Part shown: piece after piece, positions 34,621-48,982 of the stretch
Numbering within the stretch: the stretch's first letter is position 1
Layout: each line of letters starts with the position of its first letter
Assembly (NCBI RefSeq): GCF_037975245.1
Contig: NC_092565.1
Span: 5,340,499 to 5,404,498, forward strand
From: Apostichopus japonicus
Taxonomy: Eukaryota > Echinodermata > Holothuroidea > Aspidochirotida > Stichopodidae
DNA: 64,000 bases
Direction: 5' to 3'
Position numbers and translations under genes: made by a program
Notes under the pieces: model-generated
The model's database searches: none
The model's input: the letters and a program-made list of their open reading frames with translations, nothing else
Told to the model about the DNA's origin: nothing

Positions 34621-37600
34621 AAAAATATAACAATAAGAGAGAGGGGAAAATTGACGTCTGACAAAATTAACAGGGCCGAAATTAAAGCCAGTGAACCAAA
34701 ATACTGTTTGCGTTTGGTTTCATGTAAGTATAATTCCAGACGTGTTCCCTTTAATGCACATCGTTAAATCCATAGGAGATATGATATGATAAGTTTCGTT
34801 CACTTTCTAATATTTATATTATTTTACCAAGACATGACAACATCGACGTTCTGTCGGTAGTCACTATACCACTTTACCGTAACACCTGTTATAGCATGCC
34901 GCTCGGTAAAACAACATTTTTACTTTATCAACAGTCCTTTTGATAAGGGTTAAGTGCTCACGTTATTTTGTTATATAATCGGTAACACAACAACTATTTA
35001 AAAAACACATTAACATGACGATACAGTATAGGACGGGGTGAATGGGGGGGGGGGGTCATTAGCCGATACAGACAATTAAAGTATCTCACCATAGCATATA
35101 AAAAGATGTAGCCATAATTTAATCGGTAAAATGTGCTTCACTAAAAATATAAGGACAAGAAGAAAAAAAAAACATAACGAAAACCCGCCAGAGTTGCGGA
35201 AATAAGCATTATTATAATTCTTTATTATATCTCAATATGTAGGTTTAAGCAGGTGATGATGTGATTACCCTAGCAACCAAAATAAGACATTTTATGTTTA
35301 TGCAACAAGATCATTCGTGCGCAACCAAGCACATAATTGTGTCAATTCGATGCGCACACTTAGATGTGTCTCATAGAAAAGAAAAGCCGCACGCACACCA
35401 CAGCGAAAAATATGGGTCATAAATAAGAGAACTAATTAATTATCATTTTGTACTTTTAGTGAGTGTATAGTGATACAAACTTACACTGCAAAAGTACGTC
35501 GCTCTAATTTCCTAGAATAAAATAATTCACTGGAAGCATTAAATACGCAATACGGTTGCACAAAATGGCTGTTAAGTGTCGTTACGTAAAAATATTTTAA
35601 AACAATTGGATTATGATTTTGCACAAAAATTTATGACAAACTCTGTCTGTTTATGTACATAAATTAAGTATTCTTTAGATTTGGTACCATCGAGCGATAT
35701 TTTCATTGCGATACCTTGATAGAACTTTTAAGCAAACGCCTAATATAGCCTACATTACAATTATTGATATTGATGAATTATGACATAAAAAAAAGTGCAG
35801 TTAAGACGTATACGTGTAAGGGCTGAAATTTATTTAAATTCACATATTTCATTGTTCGAAATAATTTTTTAGAATGAAATTGCCCTTTCAATTTATTTTC
35901 GTTCAATGTTAATGCTTTCAAATGTTATCAACTAATTATGTATCATTTACAGTGCATAAAAGTAGAAATTTGATGAACAAAGAGAGATATTTGAAAGTGA
36001 TAAAACTGGAAATCCTAACAAAGCCTGCTTCAAAACTAACAATGAAACCCTTCATGTTGATTGTTTTTTTTTCTTCCTTCTTTTTGTTCTTTACCATTGA
36101 TTAAACATAATCATTAACATAATGATTAAACATAATGTTGTGCCTACGAAGACAGTTTTAAAATACCTGAACTTTGTGGCAATAATTTTTCTTAAATATT
36201 ACAATTTGAGTCTTAAATGACATAACTTGTCCATCTATTCTTATAGTTTCAAATATTGCTTAACATAACCGAATATTTTTTCTTGAAAATTCGTCTTGTT
36301 GCTTTTATAATACTGCTTCATATATAGCGACTGTTTTTTTTTTCTTGGCATCGCTTTGGGGTTAAATTAAATTAAGATGATGAATTTACGGACAATTTCC
36401 TCTCGGTTGCTCCCTTAGTTTAACTTTTCACATATATGGTTCAATTCTTATTTAAAATAACAATAGTTATTTTCTTGGAATACATAATGTATAGCTTTTG
36501 ACCGAAGCCTCGTCCCCGCTTTTGGGTTTATTTAACGTATTAAGAAGGTTATTTACACAGACTTGAAAAAACATTAAATCAAATCACTTTTAATTCCCTT
36601 CTGCTGCGTACGAAATTACAGCTCCGTATAGATTTTTAAATGACGCAATACATCAATTTATACATATTGTTAAACTTTACTTTAACTGACAATGGTAGTT
36701 TTCTCCGAATACGTTTTACGCAGCTGTCGTACTTAAGTCTCCTAAATGAATTAGACGGGTATAGGCGAATCTCACTCAACCATTTTTGGGGAGGACTGTT
36801 AAACAAGATGGATGAATACTTCTTTAAAGGAATATATAGGGAACCGAGGAGAAATCTATGCAATTGCAACTAGGAAAAAGATTATGGGATTTTTTATTTT
36901 ATTTTTTATAAATCGGTATCTTAGAGATAATCTGATCTAATCTTTTTTTTATTAAAGTTGAGTTGGTTTTTGGAAGGTGATAAATATATATATTGGGGTT
37001 TTCTTTTGTGGTTTCGTATAGAAATAGTGTTTATGTTTGTGCTCTACAAGAATCATAAATATATAACGTTTGGAAATAGTAGAAAAGCATAAAAGTCAAG
37101 CTGTACTGTGGAGTCCTTTGGATATAAAAGCGTATATGTAGTTTGAAGTATGTTTGTCGTAGGACAGATATTTTCACAGTTTATTGCTAAATTTGAAAGC
37201 ACGTATAGGAAACCTAGTAGGAATAGCGAGTAATTGTTCGTCCATGCACCGTTGTAATTAAAAAATCCCTGCATAATATAAATTCATGCCCAGTCGAAGA
37301 GCGAGGGTGAAGTTATTTTTTTAAATTCCATACTGTCCCCTTATTGAGGGACCCGATCTTCGAGGCTGTATCGCTCGACCTCCCACCCGGCCATTTCTCC
37401 TCGCCAGCCCTGAATGTGAGATAGAGGACGTTGGTATGCAAATAACTTTGTTCATAAATGGGATCAAATTAAATGGGAACGCATTCTTTATTAATGAGGA
37501 AACCAGTTACTGTAATATCACCTTAGATCATCAACCAACACAAGCTAACAATAGCGACCAATCTATCAAAACTAATTTAACTATCAAATTTAACTACCTA

Positions 37601-40600
37601 CCTACGCCGACGGACAGTGAATTAGGCCAACCAGGACGTGAATTGTTCAGGATAAATGATTTTAAAATGAAAAATCAAAATCATAAAAACTGAAACCGTA
37701 AATAACTAGTTATCTCTCATGACCGGTGATCGGTGAAAGTTAATGTTCCCAGCTTTATCCCTAATTGAGCAATTTTCCTAATACTTGAATTGTTCTCTTT
37801 TTTTTTGCGGGGGTGGGGTTGGGGGTTGCTTGTAATGCATAATTAGCCTATATTCGCTTTAACAGTTAAAGGGCCCTATCCGGTAACAGACAATGTAACC
37901 CATATCTTAAAAAGGAACTATATTTGACATTGTTTGTTGAAAACCCTATGATTTCAATATCTTGTTTCTATAACTTGAGATGTAGTTGATTGAATGTAAC
38001 CTATTTTGACTGTCTAAGCCCCTTCCATATTCAAGAAAGTAGATCACAGTAGGTAGCCTGTGATGTAATCATGTTAGCTTCTAGTTCTTCAAAAGCTTTT
38101 CTTCCTATTGTATAATTTTCTTGCTGATTTATTCATAAAATGTGACCTATTTGGAATGTCCGCATATCTGTCAAAGTTATTTGGATTTAGACCACATTTT
38201 TCTCTGTGGAAATATTGTCTTTATCAGTACGAAGAATAAATGAAAATCAGCCAAAATAAACTAACATTTTACAGCTCAATTACCATGATGACATCAGTAA
38301 CTCTGTTTTTGCCAGATGCATGCATACACACAATATCAACCTTGTAAAAAAAAAAAATGCTCTGAGAAGTTGGTGTTGACCGGAAGATGCGGGAAATTTC
38401 CATCCTGAGTTTGCGGAGCAATTAACTTCAGCCACCTGGAATTCTCTTTCAAATTTTAAAGGGAAGTGGAATATAATCAAATCAACTTAACTGCAATTTG
38501 TAAAAGAGTGATTATATGATCACATTTTCAAAGTTGAATATTTACTAACATATCAGTAAAGGCTACTTTAATGCAAAACCTTGCCCATTTTAATTAATTT
38601 AAAACTACTTTATTATTTTTTTTTTGATATCGTTTTGAGGTCAGGTACGCACAATTGAATTGAATTATATTTCATGTATACTATATAGTTAAAAAAAGAA
38701 TAAAGGTTAAGTAAATAAAGCGTGTAATAAAATAATTAAGTTATGATAGTATCTTGCTAAAATCGACATTAGATTAAAACCTACGAGATATATTTACATA
38801 TATATATATATAAAAATATATAGTTATGTATAATGTCAAATATATATATATATGTATATTTCCGGGTTTGGGGATGTGAAAGAGTACAATGACATAGTCA
38901 GAAAACAAGAAAAAATAGAACGCTTTTCCCTCCCAATTCTGCAATAGTCGAAAATGTTTTGCGCTTGTGAGTGTGTATTTCTTATTTGCCAATGGGGGAG
39001 GGGCGGGTGGTGGGGGGGGGGGGGTTGAAAAGAGGAAGTTGGAATGTTGTGATGGCTAAATATCCGTTTTTATAGACCGTGATGTCATGTAACGTCTAAA
39101 AAAGTGGGAGAAAACTGAAAGATTTAGTCAGAATCACATTTGAAGTGGCTTCATTACTAATTAATGCAATCGTTTCAATTTGAATGGGAAACATAAGCAG
39201 TTGCTGAAGTAGTCCTTATTTTATTACTCTTTATTACTCATTGAGATAAAGTTACGACCTCAAAACTTGTAACAAGGTGTGAACCGGGGAATAGTTGCAA
39301 TGCCTTTCCTTTACCATATTAGGGCCATATATTTTGATAGTTTTAACCCCTTCAGCATTTAAATATGTATATTCACTATATAGGCTAGAATGTATACAGC
39401 TTGGTGGATGCACTTGAAGCTGAATTTGTATAACATTTAAACAGAAATGAATTGTTTTACATTGTTACATTAATCCAGAAATTGATGTGTATCTCATATC
39501 AAAAAGGTCACTTTTCTTTAACCAACCGTACTTTGGTAACATCAGGACTTTAAATTGTTTTCACACTATAACTACCGGATTAGTCTGCCTTATTGAACGA
39601 AGGCAAAAATTCCATAGGTATTGTCCAGACACAATGCTTCAATATCTTGAGTGCATCTGCCAACATGTTAATATTCTTATAAACGCATTCCAGTGTGTTT
39701 AAATAGATACGGCGGTGGTAGGTATTACTCGAAGAACCATTACCGGGTCAGTAGATGCACATCAGTGGCCATACAAGAACAAGGTTCTTTTAAATCCTAC
39801 ATACCTCGCTGGAGATGTCTTTGGACAATAAATTGCTTGATTTATCATTAGGCCAAAGGGAGCATGGCTCAGGGCCACCATCTAGGGGCTCTTAAAATAA
39901 GAAAAACATTGAAAGGAGGAGAAATATTCTTATTAGAACCGTTTTAGCGAATATCTTTATATAAGCGATATTTCTTTGCCTCTGTTAACAGGTTATATAA
40001 ATCCATCGAAAGGTATGAATGAGATGTTTGCAATGCACCTCTAGAAGAAAATACTGCATCATGCGTAATTGACAGCGTATACCTTGATCAAAATATAATG
40101 AAAGTTCAACAGCTGCCGTTTGTTACTTCAAGGCCAGTATAGGGTACCCACAAATTTATGTATGCCCAAGCGACCCTCCAAAATGTAGATCCGGTCCTGA
40201 CTAGATCATTAAAAACATCAGGCGCACCTGACAGATATTAAAAAATGAAGAAAAAAAATGAACGGAAATTCAGATATGCACTTATGATATTTATAATATA
40301 TGGAAATCTATAATCATAAACGTGATGAGGTATCCCATTCTGATGGATATCATTTTCCACACGATGTAAATAATTTACATTAATTAAGAACGCTTCAAAA
40401 CCTTTATTTCTTTACTTCATTTTCTCCTGAAGTTAAGTTGCATTGATTTCAATATTTCTGGATCGCACAGGGAAAGGCAAAGGACTCCAGAAGGACACAC
40501 ACATGCGCACACGGAGATTACCATTAAACTTGAACATTAAAATGATATCCCTAGTCGACTTGACATATTCCGGTACGAGCAGGTATATCGCACTCTTTGA

Positions 40601-42211
40601 GTGGTTCCCTTGGTAACGTCTGCCTCCGTCTTTTTCTTATTTTATCAATCTCCATCTTTTAAGAATGATTCCAGAGAGTATAGGATGCATTTAACGTATC
40701 CCCTCTGCTCTCCTAATGTGATCTAATTTACCTCTCCCCAATCGCTGTCATTTTTGGAATACCGGCAGATGTTCACGTGCTTAATATGGATCAACCTAAT
40801 TTAAAGAATCGAACTCGCTATATGTAATGCTCTATATCGGGTCACGTGACATGTAGCTTCCTTTGCAAAGTCAAAAATCACAACGCACGGTTTTTAACTT
40901 TAAAGGTGATTTACCGTGAACTGCGGTTTAAGTTTAAAAAATAAATTGTGCCATATTATGAAATATTTGAGTTAGAAGTATAGAATAGAATTGTATTCAC
41001 TGCTGTTTATTTTCTATTATACATATACTATCTGACAATAAACATTAATCAAGCTAGCCAGTTTTACATGGCTTGACAGTACACGCAGTTTATCTTTGGT
41101 TAAGCAGCTTTTGGGGGTTTGGTTGACAATTTTAGCAAAGTGACTCAAAATGCAATTGCAATTAATGAAACTATAAGACACTCACATGTTAATTTGTGTA
41201 TTCTGTTTGTCTGTCAAAAAAGAAGGGAAAAAACAGACCAAAAAATGAAAGAATATATGTATATATAAATGAAAATATCCATCCAAAAGTTTTGAACAGT
41301 ATTGCTGCTATATGCTATATGCTGAAAACAAAGGCAGAAGAAGGGAAGAGCAATGCCTGATAAATCTTTCTGGTCGCAGAGGTGTGACATAACTTATACG
41401 TTATCCCTACAGGCTATAAGAGTAAAAACAGACAAACCAATTTATCCGCGTGCCTTATAGTGTTGGCATTAGGTGTTACAAATTACGGTGATGGCCATAT
41501 TTTTCAAACCCTGTCATTTAATTGCTCAATTACTCGTTAAACAGGTGTTACGGGAACGTATATATCAGCTGTTTAATGAAACATGCAGGTATGGGTACAA
41601 TTTATTAACCAAAGACGGCACCTCCGGGCAAAACAATTACACACAAGAATTTTAATAAGATATGTTCCAATGAACAAAATTGTAATAGCTGTCTTTATTT
41701 ATGAAAATCTCTGAGAATAATAAATTCCCTTGGGAATTTGGAGTCCGTATTTTCTTCGCTTGAGGCTATTTTTTAACCGTAATATCAGATTGTTGAAAGG
41801 TAATCCATTGAATAAGGAATAAGTTAGATTCAGTTTTGATCATCAGAATAGTAACACCTTTTTGGAAGTTAGGCAATATGAAATTCCGGAGGAGATGTAT
41901 ATACATACTTCCTTAAAATAATTGGCTTGAAATGAAAAAAATCAACCTCACTTGACGATTAACTTTCAATCTTCATATATAGTTTGGAAATTACTTGAAG
42001 TGTGAGTACAATGTGCCGAGTACGAGAACGAGTACAAAGCCAAGCTTTCACTACGAGTACTAAATAATTCAAGCGCCTTCAAGATAATAATCTGTACACA
42101 TAACAATCATGTTGTGTTGATGTTGCTTGAAAACACAACCACTACATGTAGCAAATTCATCGTTACTTAAGAAAATGTTATCATTTTTTACAAGACTACT
42201 ACAAGTCTGTT

Positions 42212-42215
<4 letters not shown>
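34621..42215. other. No gene recognised
   Basis: About 7.6 kb of AT-rich DNA upstream of the receptor gene. It should hold the receptor promoter and non-coding first exon, but nothing conserved is legible. It contains G-runs near 35044 and 39011, a (TA)n tract near 38797-38860 and no homologous frame. Confidence 0.6.
38993..39025 (+). repeat. G-rich tract
   Basis: GGGGGAGGGGCGGGTGGTGG followed by about twelve G; four or more G blocks, compatible with a G-quadruplex. Confidence 0.8.

Positions 42216-42216
<1 letters not shown>

Positions 42217-42273
<57 letters not shown>
42217..42273. repeat. (TA)n microsatellite
   Basis: About 28 uninterrupted TA units. Confidence 0.95.
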
Positions 42274-42275
<2 letters not shown>

Positions 42276-42498
42276 ATTCACGTTGATATGACGTAGGAGA
42301 AGTAGGAAAAGTATGTATTATTATCAGTCGTTTTTCGTATTTTATATTCACACATGACTTTTGACATTATAGTATCTGATAAGACGTCATTAAATCCATA
42401 GGCAATGATGAGACTGTAATGGTCATAAAATATTGAGTAGGACATTTATTTCTAGCGGTCATTTGTTCCGTTCTGGCTTATTTTTCTTAACTCTTTAT

Positions 42499-42522
42499 TG
42501 TATATATATATATATATATATA

Positions 42523-42555
<33 letters not shown>
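42499..42555. repeat. (TA)n microsatellite
   Basis: About 27 TA units with one ATCT interruption. Confidence 0.95.
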
Positions 42556-42557
<2 letters not shown>

Positions 42558-42742
42558 GTTGGCTAAGGCTTCGAATGTTATTGCTTTTATATAAATAAAC
42601 AGAAGTGCTCCTTAAAAGCAGGAAATGTCTCGCTAGCAGCGTCGTTCGATTAGGAAGGGCGCAGGAAATTGCAACTATGGGATGAGTATCCTGTGCTTTG
42701 TAAGATTTAAGAACTCAACGTCAAATTAGAAATAGTATGTGT

Positions 42743-42812
42743 GTATATATATATATATTTATATATATATATTTATATATATATAAATTTATATCTATAT
42801 ATTTATATATAT

Positions 42813-42874
<62 letters not shown>
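42743..42874. repeat. (TA)n array with ATTTAT variants
   Basis: The left half is TATATATATTTATA-type and the right half is pure TA. It is the third TA array within 660 bp. Confidence 0.95.
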
Positions 42875-42877
<3 letters not shown>

Positions 42878-45490
42878 CATTAAATAAAATAAACTGCTTC
42901 ATTTAATCGACTACTCTTGGACACCTTACGTAATTATTCCCAAACCTATATATGACAATCTGTCTGAAAATTAATTTACTAAAACTTAATTCTCAATATG
43001 TATACCGAGGCGACGGCTTATAATATTACATTATACTTTAGAAAATTAGAAATATCCCTTAAGTTTCCATTTCATAATATTTGAAATCTTAAAATAACAG
43101 TTCCATATTTGTCTGTAATATTTACTTTGAATGTCATTAAACTACAACGGTATCTTGAGAAAACAAAATTAATATTAAAGGAAATTATGCACGAATATGG
43201 GTGCAAATATGACGTTAATTATGGATGTGACTGATTATTAAAAAATCAATCAATCAATCAATCACATTCGCAAATGTCTGACAGAATTGGTCCATGATAT
43301 AATAGCAAAGATTGTGATATAAAAAATATTTTTATACGTCGTTTTTCTCTTTTTCTCTTCCAAACCCAAATGGGAAGAAAATATAGGTTTGCCTTAAAAC
43401 ATAAATGCATAAAAAAAATATTAAAAATTAAAAAAAGGAGAGGAAAGGAATATATACAATGACCGTCAAACAAACTGAGGGAGGGTTGAACGACACCGTT
43501 CAAGATGGAAAAAAAAACGGAAGATAAACTTATAAACTTCTGAGAAATATATTTGAACTGAAATATTATTTTCCAGTTGCAACAAAGTTTAAACTTGCTT
43601 CAAAACTTTCGCATGTTTGTTGATGATGTATAACATTTGCTTACCAAATGCAAAACTTTTGCGGTTACTTAATATGTATTTTCTTAAGTTTTTTATGGTG
43701 GTTTATAAGTATGGAAAATCCATGACTGTATATTAAAATGATGAAAAATATTAATGACTGCCACTACGAATTTCCAGTTATTATAGCAGGTGTGACAAAT
43801 TACCTTTTAGTTTAGTCATATGAAACTTTTTTTCCCTTATTATTTTGGTCTTCGATATGTAATAGATTTGAATGTTGACTTCTTACAATGGCGTATGCAA
43901 CTTTTAAAACGAAAGATATAAAAATTGATAACTATAAACAAAGTTCTACGATCTTCAGAAACGGCGTTCAGAACACAATACTGTGTGAAGTACTTAGCAT
44001 GACATTGAGTGGCTCATTTTGGTGCATCAAAAGCTGACATCGTAGTATGGACGTTGCCTTTTTTATTTTCCTTCAAAAGATGTGTTATTAATCGGAAATA
44101 TAAATATTAATGTATGAGTGAATTTGATGGTCGTTTCAAATGAAAGAAAAAGGGAAATGAAATTCAGTGAGACTTTGTGTCGACAGCGATGAATAACAAC
44201 ACTTTTTACAAGAGGTCAAGCAACGAGAAACAATATTTGAAGGGTATATGGGCAAGTCATCTGGCAACCAAACCAGCACTTGTTGTAACCCAGCCGTTAT
44301 TTTTGTATATGAGTTCTTCACTGTCTTAAAAATGATTAAAAATCTATAGGATATAAAATATGCAAGGTTGTTCCGAGTGATGTATGGGTGGCGATAAATG
44401 GACCGAGGCGAAACGTAGAGAAACTGGTAAAACTTGAAGGGTAAATAAGATTAGCATGAAGCACAAACTACATTTGGATATAGAGACCAATTTGGTCCAT
44501 GCACTTCATGTGCGGTCCACTAATGAAACAACCTTGTGTATTATTTCGTACTAACGTGACAGAATTGTTGAAGCTCAGAAATGTTCGAATGAAATGGTCA
44601 TTATCTGGAATTATTGCATGAAGACATTATATGCAAATTAAGGTAGTTTTTAGGGTAAACATTGTTGTAGGCCTAATCTGTTCTTTGAACATATGTTTCG
44701 AAAAGTAATGGGTATTAGTTTGCTATGTCGCTAAGGTAGTAATTTGTTCCGCGATAAAGTTACGAACTTGTCAGTTTTGAAAGCGAGTTAAAAGATGAAT
44801 CAGGATCCCAAAAGTGAGCCCCAGATCAAAGTATATAACCAAGCCTAAGGTTATTAGCGGCATTTGTTTCACGTGCGAGGATATCGCGTCAATCTACTGA
44901 CAAATGGTGTACTTTGTTTATGTTTAACTTTTGAGTTTCCATTTTGAAACTTGACAGTTTCTCTAAATTTTGGGATTAAAAGCGGGATTTTGAAGAGGAT
45001 CACATTTTAAACTAATGATGTACCGTATGTTTGTATGCAGTGAGTAAAAGCACATATATACAAAACGTAACTTAACTACAGAGGCAAGGAATATTTCTCG
45101 GTCTATTATAGAACAGCAAATACCAGAAATAAGAGATATAATTTATTTCATGGACCTAAAATTTGTAAGAGAAATTTTGGCATGTGGTATTACGGTTAAT
45201 GTCGGAAAAGCAGTTTTGTTACCAAACCCTCCAGTCATTCAGATATGTATGTGTAATGAAATGATGAAGCATATAATACTCTACATGGTTATTAAGTAGA
45301 GTGCATTCTACGCGGGCTATGATATACATGCATGTAAAATGAATAATTTAGCTAAATGTCGCTCAATTGGAGTTGGAATTGACTTATTCCAAAAATAAAT
45401 TATTGCAAATATCATTTTAGTTTTGTTAAAAGGGTGATTAATAACCGATTCAATATTTGACATATATACATGTGCAACATAGGCACACTA
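42875..45490. other. No gene recognised
   Basis: AT-rich; a short (AATC)n tract at 43244-43263. No conserved frame. Confidence 0.6.
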
Positions 45491-46745
45491 TTTACTGAAA
45501 GAACTAGTAACATTCAGTAGTTATGGTAACAGTAATTGAACTTGACAATTAAGCATTATACTTACTTATTATAACTCATAGTAGCTGTATAGTAAATACA
45601 TGCATTTCAGACAATAATTGTAACGGTAAATAGAGAACTCCTTCAGGTGTAAATAAACTGTAGAAAAGTAAATATCCGTAGGCCAATATAACTCAAGCAG
45701 TTGGAGCACTTATTTGAAATAGAAGTGGTTCGTGTCAGTAAACACAGTATATACCAGTACATAAGACTTCATAGTTATTGTGGCATTTATAGACGAACAG
45801 TACATATTTCATTGCAAGATAGACTTCGTAGTATATATTGTAACAGTATAGATACTTTCCATCATTGTCATAGTAATATATAAGACTTACCGGTATAGTA
45901 ACAGATGAAGTAGATTTCCCAGTATAGTAAGATACATACACCTCTCAGTAGCCTAACAGTACAGACTTACAAGTAGTCGTAACAATACCTGTTCTTTCAA
46001 GTAATTGTAACAGTACATAATTTCCATTATTTTAACATAAAATAGATTTTCCAGTTATTATTACAGTAGATGGACTCCCCCAAGTTCCCATTACTTAATT
46101 TGCAGTATATTAACTTTAAATGTATTTCCCAGTATTGTAACAGTACGTACTTACAAGTAATCGCAACATATAGTCTTTCAAGTAATTATAACAGAACACA
46201 ATTCCCATCATTACAGCTATAGTAAGACGTACCATTTATTGTAACAGTAGATACCTCCCATCAAGAAATTTATTTTCCAATTACTGAAACATTAATGGCC
46301 TACCCGGTATTGTAACGGTATATACAGACATATTGAGTTATCGCCACAGTAATTTCAAGTAATTGTGACTATACATACTCCCATAACTTGAACAGAAATA
46401 TATTTCTCAGTTATTGCAACAGTATATAGTGGATTTCCCGGGTATTGTAACATATAGATTTCCCAGTGTTGCAACACTGTAAACAGACTTACAAGTCATC
46501 GTAACAGGTATCTATACTCTCAAGTAATAGTAAAAGTATGTAATTCCCATAATAGTAACATAACTATATAGCTTCCAAGTCGTATTAACTGCAAAATGGA
46601 CTTAAGAAGTTTCCAGTATAGTAACAGTGTTAGAATTTACAGTACATAAACTCAAATGGACGTCCCAGTGTAGAAACAATACAAACTACCATGTAACTTA
46701 CGTAACAGCACATATCCTTTCAAGTAAAAATTGTAACATTATCGA
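45490..46745 (+). repeat. Degenerate minisatellite rich in GTAACAGTA, ~1.25 kb
   Basis: Short modules built on TTCCCAGTATTGTAACAGTA, ACTTACAAGTAATCGTAACA and TTTCAAGTAATTGTAACAGT recur throughout in mixed order. A longer block (ACTTACAAGTARTCGTAACA, then CTTTCAAGTAATTGTAACAG, then AATTCCCATTATT) occurs near 45965, 46150 and 46488. The array fades at both ends. Confidence 0.85.
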
Positions 46746-47543
46746 TACAGACTTTTTCGTTTTATTCTTTATTTCTGAAAATCTCAAAAACACTTCACAT
46801 TTTGTTGTATTACTTTTCTTCTCTAGTTTCTTGTTGAGGTTAATCTGGTGGAAATCGAAGCTTACGTAGAAGGTCGAGTACTAACCCCCTAAAGAAACCA
46901 TCCATCGTCAGACGACCCGTTCGAAATCTGAGTGACACTTGTTCCGCTACGATTGGGCGAGAATGTCAGCCCTGCCAACCCAACCGACCGTATATTCAAA
47001 CAACATTTGCATCCTTGATGAGGCGACCCACACTTAGCCTCTAACAACCGTAACATTGTTGTGACTTAAAAGTGCTTCAAGGGACAGTTATTGAAAGCTG
47101 GTCTCTCATCCCGGGTATATACAGACGAAATAAGAGTATTTTTTGGCAAACATTTAAAACCAAGGTATATATGACTTAACCCAATCATAAATAAAATCAC
47201 GTACGTACCTTACCGTCGAAAAGAGCAAAGCTAAACGAAAATATATAGTACAAGAAAAGGAAATAATATGAAATAAAAAGATGTATTTGGACTGTTTTAT
47301 GTAAATGATCTCTGTATTGGTTCATGAGTATGATGCGAGTGCAAGTTATTTTAGTATTATATTTAAAAACTATATTTGGCACTATACATTGTCTCCATAG
47401 TAAATCTTGTTCATAACTTCATAAACTGTATAGTATGTTTAAAAGCAGTGTTTTGAGTTATTTTTGACAAATTGTATTAATAATCGATATAACAGTTTAG
47501 GTCATTAACTTCAATACGGTCAAACTTTAATTAAAAAATATAC

Positions 47544-47634
<91 letters not shown>

Positions 47635-47635
47635 A

Positions 47636-47669
<34 letters not shown>

Positions 47670-48620
47670 ATATAAATTTATATATACATTTTTATACAAT
47701 TTTAAGGTAACTTTCAAACAATCGAGCAAATTATGGCATTGTCATGTGATCCTGCACATCTAAGTATAATACGCATTAGTTTTGTGACGTCATAACACCT
47801 TCCAGGCATTGTACTCCAATACAGTATCGACCTACACATACGTGTTTTACATTGGAGAGCTATATGACTATACATGTACATCTGCTTAGCACGTACCGGC
47901 CACCTAGAGCTATTACTGATATTTAATTGCAGCGAGCCTGTCAGATGAGAGACATTAATAAGTAAAACCCTGGCACAGTTACGTCAAGACGAGGGATAAA
48001 ATCACAGTGTCACTTGACACATCTCCAGTAACATCAACTCTATAAAAACAGATGGGTATATCAAAGCGTATATAGTTATATATATATATATATATATAAT
48101 GTTCATTATATACGTAATCGATTTTTTTTTCTTTGATTTTGAAAAGCAAATAATTGTAACGTCTTACACAAACATACAGAAATGGTTTGCATATTTATCA
48201 GCTAAACAGTGAAAATTTTCAAATTCAAATTTTTTATTTGGTTCCAAATAGTAAAGAAAACAGTACCGTTCATTACTTCGTGCTCTTATGAGTGTTTTCA
48301 GTATCTGATATCTTTATTAAAAACCAAACATGGCATAAACTCGAATACAATTATCATTGCATGAAAGAAATGTTTTTACCTAAACATTTCCTGCTGAGAC
48401 TTTACGGTGAGTTTTACGCCTCTTGCGTTAGATATTTGAGCTTCTAAGCTGTTATATCGTGCAAAATGTGTTATATAGGCAATAGGGACATCTCCATGAG
48501 ATGAATTGTTTTTGTATTTTCAACATCAATGCAGATATCTGCTTTTGCTGATAAATGATATCAGTAGAGATAAACCAATACCAGATATACAATAGGCAGA
48601 TGAGACAAGGTCATGGGCAC
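46746..48620. other. No gene recognised
   Basis: Mostly AT-rich. A less AT-rich patch at about 46870-47060 has no legible exon. A (TA)n array occupies 47538-47690 and a shorter one 48071-48099. Confidence 0.6.
47538..47690. repeat. (TA)n array with ACATATA variants
   Basis: About 70 TA units interspersed with CA, AAA and TTT variants. Confidence 0.95.
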
Positions 48621-48627
48621 TCAAGGT

Positions 48628-48982
48628 CATAGGCGTAGGACGCGGGGCTGGGGGGGGGGGCGGGGGCTGCAGCCCCCAACCAAATATGTTTGTGAAAATT
48701 CGGGCAATATGCTGAGAATTTTCGGGCACCCTACTGAAAGAAAATAAATTTTAATGATGTAGTTAAAGGAAATGAAGAGTTAAAAAAAAATCTCCTATGT
48801 AATTAAAAATAAGTTGCCCGACTAATTCGCCGTTACTAATGTAAAGTCCTATATGAAATGAACATTATAAGATGTTGAAGGCGCGCGGAGAGCGCCAAAA
48901 ATTGTGGTTATATTTTTCGTGCAAGTCATCACGGCCCCTCCCCCCCCCCCCCCCTAAATCAAATTGGGCTCTTACGCCTATG
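48628..48982. mobile_element. hAT-like non-autonomous element, CATAGGCGTA family (355 bp)
   Basis: Left end CATAGGCGTAGGACG at 48628; right end reads inward CATAGGCGTAAGAGC from 48982. Flanks CTCAAGGT (48620-48627) and CCCAAGGT (48983-48990) match at 7 of 8 bases, an aged 8-bp target duplication. A GGGGGCTGCAGCCCCC palindrome lies near the left end. The interior shares GCGCGCGGAGAGCGCC-like and TAATTCGCCGTTACTAATGT words with 53725-53990. Confidence 0.8.
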
